From contig NZ_BILY01000035.1 of the NCBI RefSeq assembly GCF_004000805.1, positions 1-64,000 of the forward strand: a DNA stretch of 64,000 nucleotides. Direction: 5' to 3'. Below are positions 18,632-26,767 of this stretch, piece after piece. Position 1 is the stretch's first letter. Every line of letters begins with the position of its first letter. Both the position numbers and the translations under genes were made by a program. The notes below the pieces were generated by a model that worked only from the letters and a program-made list of their open reading frames with translations, was not told the DNA's origin and ran no database searches. This DNA comes from Paenibacillus glycanilyticus NBRC 16618 (GTDB lineage: Bacteria > Bacillota > Bacilli > Paenibacillales > Paenibacillaceae).

Positions 18632-19498
18632 TTAGGCGGTGATTTGAGCAGCGATCCCGTTCAATTCTGCCACTTCTTTGGCGGAAAGCTCCAAGTTGGA
18701 TGCCCCCGCGCAATTAACGATGTTCACCGCTTTGCTGGCGCCGGGAATCGGCAAAATGATTGGCGACAATTGGAGCAGCCATGCAATTGCGACCTGCTGC
18801 GGCGACGCATCATGGCTTCTGGCGATCCGCGAAAGCGTCTCGTTGCTGCCTATGCCTTGCGCATTACCCATGCCGTTTAGAGGGCTGTAAGGCAGGAAAG
18901 CAATTCCGTACTCCTCGCAGCGCTTCAGCACGTCCATGGAAGAATGGTCAAACAAGTTCATACGGTTTTGAACAGACGCGACCGTTACTATTTTGCGAGC
19001 CTCTTCCAGTTGTGCAACGGAAACGTTCGACAGTCCCACGTGAACGATCTTCCCTTCCCGCTGCAATTCAGAGACTGCTCCCACAGATTCCGCAAACGGA
19101 ACCTTAGGATCCGGACGGTGGAATTGATAGAGCGTGATTGCTTCCACGCCGAGAGCACGCAAACTGTCCTCGCACGCTTGACGCAAGTGTTCTGGACGGC
19201 CATCCGTTTCCCAGCGTCCATCCGGGCGAATGTGCCCGCCTTTGGTTGCAATGAGCACTTCCGGACGGTTATGTAAAGCTTTGGCGAGCAGGCGTTCGTT
19301 ATGGCCTTTTTCGGTCGAATCCAAGCAATACGAATCCGCTGTATCGAACAGGGTAATGCCCTGCTCCAATGCGGCATGCACTGCTCTAATGCCTTCTTCC
19401 TCTGAAGGGCGTCCGTTAACGGAGAGAGGCATTCCGCCCATCCCGATTTCACCCACGGTTATCCCTGTCGAACCAAGCTTGCGTTGCGGTATCGTCAT
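18632..19498 (-). CDS. Aldo/keto reductase
   Basis: 288 residues, TIM-barrel AKR. It starts PQRKLGSTGITVGEIGMGG. The catalytic block FDTADSYC (about residues 51-58, Asp and Tyr), the Lys of VLIATKGGH and the His of LYQFHRPDPKVP are present, as is a C-terminal NADPH site (PIPGASKAVNI). It is an NADPH-dependent carbonyl reductase of unknown substrate. AAGGAGG lies 7 nt before the ATG. It sits alone between two terminators within the pilus neighbourhood and has no evident link to it. Confidence 0.9.
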   Translation of the reverse strand: MTIPQRKLGSTGITVGEIGMGGMPLSVNGRPSEEEGIRAVHAALEQGITLFDTADSYCLDSTEKGHNERLLAKALHNRPEVLIATKGGHIRPDGRWETDGRPEHLRQACEDSLRALGVEAITLYQFHRPDPKVPFAESVGAVSELQREGKIVHVGLSNVSVAQLEEARKIVTVASVQNRMNLFDHSSMDVLKRCEEYGIAFLPYSPLNGMGNAQGIGSNETLSRIARSHDASPQQVAIAWLLQLSPIILPIPGASKAVNIVNCAGASNLELSAKEVAELNGIAAQITA

Positions 19499-19649
19499 CT
19501 TGCAGCCTCCTTAGAGATAATTATGAATTGTTCGAGAGCAGTGAAGAAATTTCCATTTTCAAGTATATCAGTTCTGTCTTTTCGCTAGTAGTACTGAAAA
19601 AAAGTTCATCTAGTTACTTTGATGTAAGAGATGCTTTCCTCAGCAGCGC

Positions 19650-19680
19650 AAAAAAAGACGACAGCCGCTCCGGCTGCCGT
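19650..19680 (-). terminator. Terminator of minor-pilin operon
   Basis: CGACAGCC (19659-19666) pairs with GGCTGCCG (19672-19679) with one G-U pair; the minus strand continues TCTTTTTTT. It lies 22 nt past the stop of the PilX-like gene. Confidence 0.8.
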
Positions 19681-19701
19681 ATCAAGGTTTACTTCGTATT
19701 T

Positions 19702-21462
19702 TCAAGGCACAGCAGAGGATACCAGCTGCTTTTTCCCCACAATAACGCTTAACTTCTTGACGCGGGGCAAGCCTTCGTATTGGTTCTCGAAGAAATCATA
19801 ATCGTAGTTGATGATAAACCGCGATTCATTAAATGGGATGGTGCTTTGCTGCCTTGCATCGAACATAATATCCGAAGCACCTTCGGAGGCTTTGCCAAGC
19901 ACGGCGTTAATCGTTAAATCTCCCTTGGAGAAGAAGCCTCCGCGCAGCCAGAAGATTGAACCTACGCCATACAGCTCCGCATCTTCATCCGTATAAAAGA
20001 ACGCATCGAGAATCTTGGGACTTTTATCGTCGTCTTTGGGGTTATATATGCCATAATCCTGGAAGGAGTCAACCTTGTTGACCAGAACCGGTCCTTTCGA
20101 GATCATGATCAGCTGCTTGCGTTCCCCTTTGTCGGTTGTAATTCCTTTGATTTGCGCGTCTTCAATAGTCGTGCTTCCGAGCGTAAACACGGTTGAATCA
20201 ACTTGAACGCTGTCGCTTATAAACACATTGCCCGTAACCAAAATATTGGCTTTCACCACCAACGGATCGCTGGAATAGTTCGATATCGTTAAATCCCCGT
20301 TTACGATCAGCCATTTGTGATTGTCCTGCTTGGCCGAATCCGTGAAGATCAAGCTCTTATAATCCAAGCCGTCCAGCTTCAAGTCTCCATTAAACAGAAC
20401 GGTGCTCGATAAGGAGTTAAATTGCATAAAATAAGCATCGTATTCCTTCAAAGCTTCATTATAAGCATCCATAGCTGCCGTATCGTCCAAATCCGTAGGC
20501 AAAGTTGGCTTCTCGGGAGGACCGGAGGTCACCGTAACACCGCTGCCATTCTTCAAAACAGCCGCCAGGTTATTGAACCTGCCCGTTTCTCCGCTATGCG
20601 CCAATCCATAATCAACGGCCGCCTTTATGCTGTTACGGTCCACGTTGGTTGCTTCCTCAGCCTTATCAATGAAGGATTCCGCTACGTTAATCGAGATAAA
20701 CTTCTTTTGATCCCGGAGCTGAATTTTGCTGTTGTCCACCCCAAGAATCTGCTGCAGAGTCAGATCCGTTCGCGAATACGGCTGGTAGTTGCCCGTGATT
20801 TTGTCCAACACTTTAATGGAGTCCATATTTTGAATAAAGATATTGCCTTCAAAAAACGGATATTTCGTATCCTTTGTTTTATTCGGGTCATTGTTGTAAA
20901 TGTATTTCGCGGTGTTATCGATAAGAAAATCGTGACCGGCATAAATATTGCCCATCCCATAGGCAGCACCGTTAATAATGACATCGTTCTCCGACCCAAA
21001 GGCGTAATTCAGGAAATCCGGATAAGCGCCTATCGTAATCTGCTGGGTAAGCCGTCTTGTCACGCCATGAACCACTGCTTCCGCCGTCAGGTTGAGCTTA
21101 TAGCTGGTCTGATCGCCAACGCTTACCTGCTCCGTTGTTACATCCGTAATTTTTCCGCTGGCCCCCGGCAGGTCAGTGCTGGTCTTAAGCCGTTGCAGCT
21201 CATCAATGCCGGCTTGCAGCAATTGCGAGAGCTCTTCCGGCGCAATATCTTCCCTGCCGTTATACTTCGTGACAAGATAAGAGGCCGCTTCATTTAACGT
21301 TTTTTCCGCCAAATGAAGGCTTTGCACATCATTTTCACGCGTCTCTGCCCGCGTTGCCCCGCCTAACGTCGAACTGACAACCGCCGTACCCAGAATGGTC
21401 AGCAGCAAGATCATAAACAGAACCAAGACCAGAGCGTATCCGCGGTCTTTCTCGCTCCCCAT
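19702..21462 (-). CDS. PilX-like pilus assembly protein with beta-helix-like domain
   Basis: 586 residues. The N-terminus DRGYALVLVLFMILLLTILG matches the PilX-type noncanonical prepilin head (no G/FTLxE site), followed by the helix SLHLAEKTLNEAASYL. The middle (about 150-260) and the long C-terminal part show short strand repeats such as LIVNGDLTISNYS and NILVTGNVFISDSVQV, a pattern typical of a right-handed beta-helix or bactofilin-like coil. It would be a very large minor pilin, possibly displayed at the tip. It is third in a three-gene minor-pilin operon, 12 nt after the PilW-like gene. Confidence 0.7.
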   Translation of the reverse strand: MGSEKDRGYALVLVLFMILLLTILGTAVVSSTLGGATRAETRENDVQSLHLAEKTLNEAASYLVTKYNGREDIAPEELSQLLQAGIDELQRLKTSTDLPGASGKITDVTTEQVSVGDQTSYKLNLTAEAVVHGVTRRLTQQITIGAYPDFLNYAFGSENDVIINGAAYGMGNIYAGHDFLIDNTAKYIYNNDPNKTKDTKYPFFEGNIFIQNMDSIKVLDKITGNYQPYSRTDLTLQQILGVDNSKIQLRDQKKFISINVAESFIDKAEEATNVDRNSIKAAVDYGLAHSGETGRFNNLAAVLKNGSGVTVTSGPPEKPTLPTDLDDTAAMDAYNEALKEYDAYFMQFNSLSSTVLFNGDLKLDGLDYKSLIFTDSAKQDNHKWLIVNGDLTISNYSSDPLVVKANILVTGNVFISDSVQVDSTVFTLGSTTIEDAQIKGITTDKGERKQLIMISKGPVLVNKVDSFQDYGIYNPKDDDKSPKILDAFFYTDEDAELYGVGSIFWLRGGFFSKGDLTINAVLGKASEGASDIMFDARQQSTIPFNESRFIINYDYDFFENQYEGLPRVKKLSVIVGKKQLVSSAVP

Positions 21463-21474
21463 GCACCCTTCCCC

Positions 21475-21999
21475 CTAAAACCCGAATTTGCTTTCCAGAG
21501 TCAGCTGCTGATTACGCCCGTTATGATTCTGCTCAAGCACCAGCCGGATCTCGATGAGACCGCTGCCGCATTCCGTTACATTCGTCTTGCATTTAAGCTC
21601 AATGGAGGAGGCCTCAGAGGTTGGTTCCGTCTGACTCGGCATATCCACATCCGAGCGGGTATCCACCGTTCTGCTGCCGATATGAAGCTGTTTGTCCCGG
21701 ATAAAAATCTTCTGTTCTTCCCTGGTTCCTGCATCGCGTACCAGCGTAATGCCGTTCCCATTCGTTGAAATCAGATCCGGACCGTAAGCATACAGCTCCG
21801 TGATAATGGAGGACATCAGCAGATCCGCATCATCCCGCAAAGCATTCTCCGTTTCGATCCGGTTATACGTATTCATGCCGAAGGTAACGACGGAAAAAAT
21901 AATGCCCGCGGCGATCGACAGCAGCGTCATAGCCGCAATCAGCTCCACCAGCGTCAGCCCCTGCTCCTCGTTCCGCCACTTCTTAACGAACTCTCTCAC
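21475..21999 (-). CDS. PilW-like minor prepilin
   Basis: 174 residues from a GTG at 21999. The leader MREFVKKWRNEEQG is followed by the cleavage/methylation site G/LTLVELIAAM and a hydrophobic helix, then NALRDDADLLMSSIITELYAYG as in PilW/PulJ-type pseudopilins. I prefer this GTG because GGAGGG lies 11 nt upstream, whereas the longer ATG at 22029 has no ribosome-binding site and gives an overlong leader. It overlaps the PilV-like gene by 17 nt. Two cysteines (KCKTNVTECG) in the head could form a disulfide. Confidence 0.8.
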   Translation of the reverse strand: MREFVKKWRNEEQGLTLVELIAAMTLLSIAAGIIFSVVTFGMNTYNRIETENALRDDADLLMSSIITELYAYGPDLISTNGNGITLVRDAGTREEQKIFIRDKQLHIGSRTVDTRSDVDMPSQTEPTSEASSIELKCKTNVTECGSGLIEIRLVLEQNHNGRNQQLTLESKFGF

Positions 22000-22513
22000 T
22001 GGCGATATATCCCTCCACTTCCGCCGCATTACGGGCGCTAGCTGATCCGTTGGCCTTCTCTACCCGCACCAGAACGGGCAACAGCTCTTCCGCCATGTTT
22101 TTCTTGTCCGCATCGTGGAGCATTGCGTCATGCATATCTCTCTGGTAGATTACGGAAATGGTATACTGCACGCCGTTTATATTGGGATTTAAAATCTGCT
22201 GCAAGACAGCCGAATCTTCGGCCAGCTTGCTCACAGCGGTATTGCATCCGGTTAGAGGACAGTTAATAGCCGTGTTTGAGGTATTCGAGAAGTAGGTCTG
22301 GATCGGTTCAAAGCGCTGCTTCTCCATATAAAACAACGCGTTGCGGGCCAGATTGACCATAACCGTTTTGCTCTGGTTGCCTTTCGCGTAAGTAAGTGCA
22401 TTCGTGAAGAAGGAAGTCAGCACCAGGCTTACAACGGATAAAATAACAAGTGCAGCCAGCACTTCCACCAAGGTTAATCCGGATTCCTTATTGCCATGCC
22501 GAATCCATTTCAT
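21983..22513 (-). CDS. PilV-like minor prepilin
   Basis: 176 residues. The leader MKWIRHGNKESG is cleaved before LTLVEVLAALVILSVVSLVL, the PilV/GspI-type prepilin helix, followed by KTVMVNLARNALFYMEKQRF. The head contains a cysteine pair (NCPLTGCNT). AGGTG lies 8 nt before the ATG. It is the first gene of the minor-pilin operon PilV-PilW-PilX, whose order matches minor-pilin operons of Gram-negative type IVa pili and which lies about 8 kb from the core pil genes. Confidence 0.8.
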   Translation of the reverse strand: MKWIRHGNKESGLTLVEVLAALVILSVVSLVLTSFFTNALTYAKGNQSKTVMVNLARNALFYMEKQRFEPIQTYFSNTSNTAINCPLTGCNTAVSKLAEDSAVLQQILNPNINGVQYTISVIYQRDMHDAMLHDADKKNMAEELLPVLVRVEKANGSASARNAAEVEGYIASERVR

Positions 22514-22670
22514 ATCATTAGCACCTACGATCCGCCTTCTTTTTTTTTGCGAAAAACTACTTCTATTTTACTATAATCTTGCTTTTTTTACCATGAATAG
22601 TGATTCTAATTTCATAGATTTACCGTAAATAAACTAAGTCTAAAGAACCATAAAAGAACAACGCAAAAAA

Positions 22671-22702
22671 AGAGCAACGATGCCGCGCAGCATCATTGCT
22701 CT
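22671..22702 (-). terminator. Terminator of the O-methyltransferase gene
   Basis: AGAGCAACGATGC (22671-22683) pairs with GCATCATTGCTCT (22690-22702) with one G-U pair, and the minus strand continues TTTTTTT. It lies 16 nt past the stop. Confidence 0.85.
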
Positions 22703-22717
22703 TCTCTATTGCTTGCT

Positions 22718-23344
22718 TTATTTTACGATCGCAATCGCAAGTCCGTCATACCCCGGGAGAACGGTGCTCATCAGGCGTTCGTCGCTTGCAATCTGCTGGT
22801 TGAAGCTGCGGACGGCTTTGACGGACGGACCTTCCTTGGCCGGATCCGTTGTACGGCCCCGCAGCAGGATGTTGTCGCCGATAATAACCGCACCCGGATT
22901 GGAGAGCGCAATCGCATGCTCCAAATAAACCGGGTAACCTTCTTTGTCCGCATCAATAAAGAAGAAATCGAATGTTCGTCCCTCTTCCTGCAGCTTCACG
23001 AGACTCTCGCGGGCATCCCCGATTATATATTCGACGGCGTCGCCTAGACCCGCTTCCGTCATATGCACCTTGGCTACTTCCGCATATTCCGCCTTCAGCT
23101 CTAATGAAGTAAGCAATCCTCCCTCGGCGAGCCCCCGGGCAATGCAGATCCCGCTATAGCCGCCAAGCGCACCGATCTCAAGCGCCGTCTTCGCTCCGTT
23201 CATCTTGGCTAGCATCGTCAGAAGCCTGCCGTATCCGTCAGCTATCGATATATCGGGCATGTCGCGTTCGGCGATCCCTTTTTTCGTACGGACCAGATCC
23301 TGATCTTCGCCATATAGCCCGTCAACATATTGTTCGTCTGTCAA
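22718..23344 (-). CDS. Class I SAM-dependent O-methyltransferase (YrrM/CCoAOMT type)
   Basis: 208 residues from a TTG at 23344 (LTDEQYVDGLYG). The AdoMet motif I is ALEIGALGGYSGICIA (about 60-75), followed by SLELKAEYAEVAK, IGDARESL and the metal-binding FIDADKEGYP and IIGDNILLRG blocks of cation-dependent O-methyltransferases. B. subtilis YrrM/TrmR of this family methylates a wobble uridine, but this gene is outside that operon, so the substrate is uncertain. The start is inferred; upstream residues in frame look unlike the family. It is divergent from the RNA methyltransferase gene. Confidence 0.8.
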   Translation of the reverse strand: MTDEQYVDGLYGEDQDLVRTKKGIAERDMPDISIADGYGRLLTMLAKMNGAKTALEIGALGGYSGICIARGLAEGGLLTSLELKAEYAEVAKVHMTEAGLGDAVEYIIGDARESLVKLQEEGRTFDFFFIDADKEGYPVYLEHAIALSNPGAVIIGDNILLRGRTTDPAKEGPSVKAVRSFNQQIASDERLMSTVLPGYDGLAIAIVK

Positions 23345-23364
23345 TTTACTCTCAGCCTCTCTAT

Positions 23365-23381
23365 TTTTACAATTTGTAAAA
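23365..23381. promoter_or_regulatory. 17-bp dyad, candidate operator between divergent methyltransferase genes
   Basis: TTTTACAA-T-TTGTAAAA is a perfect palindrome about 20 bp upstream of the O-methyltransferase start. Its right arm provides TTGTAA, a plausible -35 element (23374-23379) paired with TATACT (23398-23403) at 18-bp spacing for the rightward gene. A repressor bound here could control both directions. Confidence 0.55.
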
Positions 23382-23469
23382 GCTACCCTCTTTGTCCTAT
23401 ACTTGATTGTATGATTTTGACCGTGTGGATACAACTCATGTTTTCACAGGTAAGGGGAGAATTGTAATC

Positions 23470-24606
23470 ATGACAACGATTAATCTGATCGCTACCGCAC
23501 CGATGGGACTGGAAGCGGTCGTTGCGCGCGAGCTGAAAACGCTCGGCTACACAGACCTTCAGGTGGAGAACGGACGCGTCCGTTTCACCGGGCAGCCGAT
23601 CGATATTTGCCGCACGAATCTATGGCTTCGCTCCGCGGGACGGATTCTCGTCAATATGGGCGAGTTCAAAGCGACAACCTTCGAAGAGCTTTTCGAAGGA
23701 ACAAAAGCACTGGATTGGCCGGAATGGATTCCGGAGGACGGGGAGTTCCCCGTTAACGGCCGTTCGCATAAGTCGCAGCTGACCAGCGTTCCCGCCTGCC
23801 AAAGCATCGTCAAGAAAGCGGTAGTCGAGAAAATGAAGGACCGCTACGGCACCGAATGGTTCCACGAGGACGGCGGACGTTATGTCATTGAAGTAACGCT
23901 TATGAACGATATGGCGATGCTGACGCTTGATACAACGGGAGCGGGCCTGCATCAGCGCGGCTACCGCAAAGTATCGACCGAAGCGCCAATCCGCGAAACG
24001 ATGGCCGCTGCTCTTGTTGACCTCAGCCGCTGGAGTCCGGAGCGTCCGCTGTATGATCCGTTCTGCGGCTCCGGCACGATTCTCGTGGAGGCTGCCATGA
24101 TTGCCTGGAATATCGCTCCCGGCCTTCGCCGTTCGTTTAACGCGGAAGGCTGGCCGCTTGTCCCTGACGAGCTGTGGGATAAAGCGCGGGAAGAAGCTTT
24201 TGACGCCGTGAAGGATGATATCCCTCTGCAAATCGCAGGCTCCGACATTGATCCATATGCGATAGAAATTGCGGAAGCCGCGGTTAAAAAGGCAGGTTTT
24301 GGCAAAGAAATTAAGTTAAAGGTTATGCCGGTGGCCAAAATCAAGCCTGAAGGCGATTATGGCGTCATTATTACGAATCCGCCTTACGGCGAGCGGTTGG
24401 GCGATGACAAGGATGCGGAAATGGCTTTGATGCAATTCGGACGCTCCGCGCTTTATTTGCCGACCTGGTCCTTCTTTGCCATCAGCCCGTCCGCAAGCGT
24501 CGAGCATTATTTCGGGAAGCCGGCGGATAAGAAGCGCAAGCTCTTTAACGGCCGCATCCAATGCAACTACTACCAGTTCTTCGGCCCGCTGCCTCCCCGG
24601 AAATAA
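23470..24606 (+). CDS. THUMP-domain class I RNA methyltransferase (YpsC/RlmL-N type)
   Basis: 378 residues from the ATG at 23470, ten nt after AGGGGAG. The N-terminal ferredoxin-like/THUMP region (LIATAPMGLEAVVARELKTL, DRYGTEWF) is followed by a Rossmann methyltransferase with PLYDPFCGSGTILVEAA (about 195), GSDIDPYAIEIA and the catalytic NPPYGERL motif (about 315), typical of N2-guanine methyltransferases. The homologous half of E. coli RlmL makes m2G2445 in 23S rRNA. It is followed 21 nt later by the LTA-synthase-family gene, probably in one transcript. Confidence 0.9.
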   Translation: MTTINLIATAPMGLEAVVARELKTLGYTDLQVENGRVRFTGQPIDICRTNLWLRSAGRILVNMGEFKATTFEELFEGTKALDWPEWIPEDGEFPVNGRSHKSQLTSVPACQSIVKKAVVEKMKDRYGTEWFHEDGGRYVIEVTLMNDMAMLTLDTTGAGLHQRGYRKVSTEAPIRETMAAALVDLSRWSPERPLYDPFCGSGTILVEAAMIAWNIAPGLRRSFNAEGWPLVPDELWDKAREEAFDAVKDDIPLQIAGSDIDPYAIEIAEAAVKKAGFGKEIKLKVMPVAKIKPEGDYGVIITNPPYGERLGDDKDAEMALMQFGRSALYLPTWSFFAISPSASVEHYFGKPADKKRKLFNGRIQCNYYQFFGPLPPRK

Positions 24607-24627
24607 GAGAAAGGAATTTTTGCGTTT

Positions 24628-26700
24628 ATGTTAAGTTATACCGAACAACCTAACGCCGTACGCCGCTTGATGCGATTCACGCTGGAATGGCTGAACCGCC
24701 TCAAAGGCGTCGACGTTATTCTCTTTTTTATCGTCATGCTGTTAAAGCAGCTGTGGTTCAACAAGCTGATCCATGTTCCGAATATGGATATGGACGGCTA
24801 TGATACCGTTGTTGCGATCGGCACGCTGGCTCTTGTCACCTTCTGGACATTCTGGCTGCCGACCCGCGGCCGGATTATGGCCCTGATTGTACTTAATTTG
24901 CTGTTATCGTTTATCATGTACGCAGACTTAATCTACTACCGTTACTTCCAGGACTTTATCTCCGTACCCGTGCTTCTTCAGGCGAACCAAGTAGATTCGC
25001 TTGGCGAGAGCATCGGGACGTTAATGCATGCGAAAGACTTTTTGCTTGGAGTAGACTGGCTGCTGATCATTCCGTTTGGCGTTTATGTGATCTGGAAAGG
25101 CCGCTCGGATCTCCGCAGAGATTCCCATGGTTATGGATACGGCTATTCCTCCATGCGGAAAACGCCCCTTTGGCGTAAAGCCGTCATTCGGATCGCCGTT
25201 AGCGCCGCGATTTTCGCAATCGGGATGTCGATGTCGATCGGCAATGTTAACGAAGCGAAAAAAACATGGGCGCTTGGCCTGTTCGACGGCAACTGGTGGA
25301 ACGTCTCGCTGTATAATGTCACCGGTATCGTTGGTTTCCACGGCTATGATGTCTACCGTTACGCGAAGCTGCATTGGATCGACTCCGAGCAAGCTTCCGC
25401 CGAAGAAACAGCCGAGGCGATGGCTTGGACGGAAGCCCGCGGCGATAAGCGCCAATCGCTTGAATCAGATCCTACTTTTGGCGAATACAAAGGCAGCAAT
25501 GTCATCGTGGTACAGATGGAAGCCTTCCAGAACTTTATGATCGGCAAATCGGTTGGAGGCCAGGAAATTACGCCGAATCTGAATAAGCTGGTGAAGGAAA
25601 GTGCGTATTTCAGCCAATTCTACCACCAAACGGCCCAAGGCCGGACTTCGGACGCCGATTTCCTAAGCAACTGTTCGCTGCAGCCGATGATGAGCGGCTC
25701 CGTCTTTATCCAGTACCCGAATCATCAGTACAACTGCATGACAAGCACTCTCAAGGATAACGGTTATGCAACGGCCGCATTCCATGCTTACGAGGGCGGC
25801 TTCTGGAACCGGAATACGATGTACGCCAATATGGGCTACGATACGTTTTACAGCAAAAAGAATTACGAAATGGACGAGCCGGTAGGCTGGTCGCTAGGCG
25901 ACAATTCGTTCTTCCGGCAGTCCGTCGATTTGATGTCGAAGGAGCAGCAGCCGTTCTATTCGTTCCTGATTACGTTATCCAGCCATTATCCGTTTACGAT
26001 GCCGGAATCGGAGAAAAAGCTGAATGTCGGCGAGCTGGACGGCACGATTATGGGCGACTATTTGCAGGCCGTTCATTATGTCGACGCCTCAATTGGCACC
26101 TTCATCGACCGGCTCAAGGCTGAAGGACTATGGAACAACACGATCGTCGCTTTCTATGGCGACCATGACAACTCGATCCGGGATTGGAGCTTGTTCGAGA
26201 CCTTCCTTGGACAGCCGCTGAACGACCTGCAGCGGGAAATGATTCTGAAGCAGGTGCCGTTTATCGTCCATCTGCCTGACGGCAAATACGCCGGCACGCA
26301 TACGAACGTAGGCGGACAGCTTGATGTCACGCCAACCATCCTGCATTTGCTTGGCATCTCGACGGCTGACATGACGCTGCTTGGCCAGCCGCTCCTGACA
26401 AGCCAGCCGCAAAGCAAGCTGGTCGTGCAAAGGAACGGTGCCTTCACCGACGGCACCGTCTACTACATGCCTTCCGGCGATGCCGTCGCCGAGAATGGAA
26501 AGTGCTGGAACATCGCGGCGAATAAGCTTGGCGATGTGCAGAAATGCCTCGGTGCGGTGGAAGACGCGCGCACCGAGCTGTCCATGTCCGATCAAATCGT
26601 GCAGCATGATTTGATTGCATCCTTCCGCGCAGCCGCCGTAGAGGCAAGCGCGGACGGCGGCGAGGCAACCGCCGTCAATACAAGCGGCGCGGGCAAGTAG
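24628..26700 (+). CDS. LTA synthase family phosphoglycerol transferase
   Basis: 690 residues. Five membrane segments lie in the first about 215 residues, then an extracellular sulfatase-like domain. The key residues appear as VVQMEAFQN (metal Glu), QGRTSDADF with the nucleophile Thr (about residue 340) and YGDHDNSI (metal Asp/His). The enzyme polymerises or primes glycerol phosphate from phosphatidylglycerol on the outer membrane face. The extended C-terminal tail is Ala/Gly-rich. It sits alone behind an rRNA methyltransferase; which LtaS paralogue (LtaS, YfnI, YqgS or YvgJ type) cannot be told from sequence alone. Confidence 0.9.
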   Translation: MLSYTEQPNAVRRLMRFTLEWLNRLKGVDVILFFIVMLLKQLWFNKLIHVPNMDMDGYDTVVAIGTLALVTFWTFWLPTRGRIMALIVLNLLLSFIMYADLIYYRYFQDFISVPVLLQANQVDSLGESIGTLMHAKDFLLGVDWLLIIPFGVYVIWKGRSDLRRDSHGYGYGYSSMRKTPLWRKAVIRIAVSAAIFAIGMSMSIGNVNEAKKTWALGLFDGNWWNVSLYNVTGIVGFHGYDVYRYAKLHWIDSEQASAEETAEAMAWTEARGDKRQSLESDPTFGEYKGSNVIVVQMEAFQNFMIGKSVGGQEITPNLNKLVKESAYFSQFYHQTAQGRTSDADFLSNCSLQPMMSGSVFIQYPNHQYNCMTSTLKDNGYATAAFHAYEGGFWNRNTMYANMGYDTFYSKKNYEMDEPVGWSLGDNSFFRQSVDLMSKEQQPFYSFLITLSSHYPFTMPESEKKLNVGELDGTIMGDYLQAVHYVDASIGTFIDRLKAEGLWNNTIVAFYGDHDNSIRDWSLFETFLGQPLNDLQREMILKQVPFIVHLPDGKYAGTHTNVGGQLDVTPTILHLLGISTADMTLLGQPLLTSQPQSKLVVQRNGAFTDGTVYYMPSGDAVAENGKCWNIAANKLGDVQKCLGAVEDARTELSMSDQIVQHDLIASFRAAAVEASADGGEATAVNTSGAGK

Positions 26701-26713
26701 CGCCGCGCACATC

Positions 26714-26762
26714 AAAAAGGCTGTCCCCTCGGTCAATCGACCATGAGGGGACAGCCTTTTTT
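26714..26762. terminator. Bidirectional terminator
   Basis: AAAAAGGCTGTCCCCTC (26714-26730) pairs with its full complement ending in a TTTTTT run at 26762. It separates the LTA-synthase-family gene from the convergent Lon-type protease gene. Confidence 0.92.
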
Positions 26763-26767
26763 ATCCC

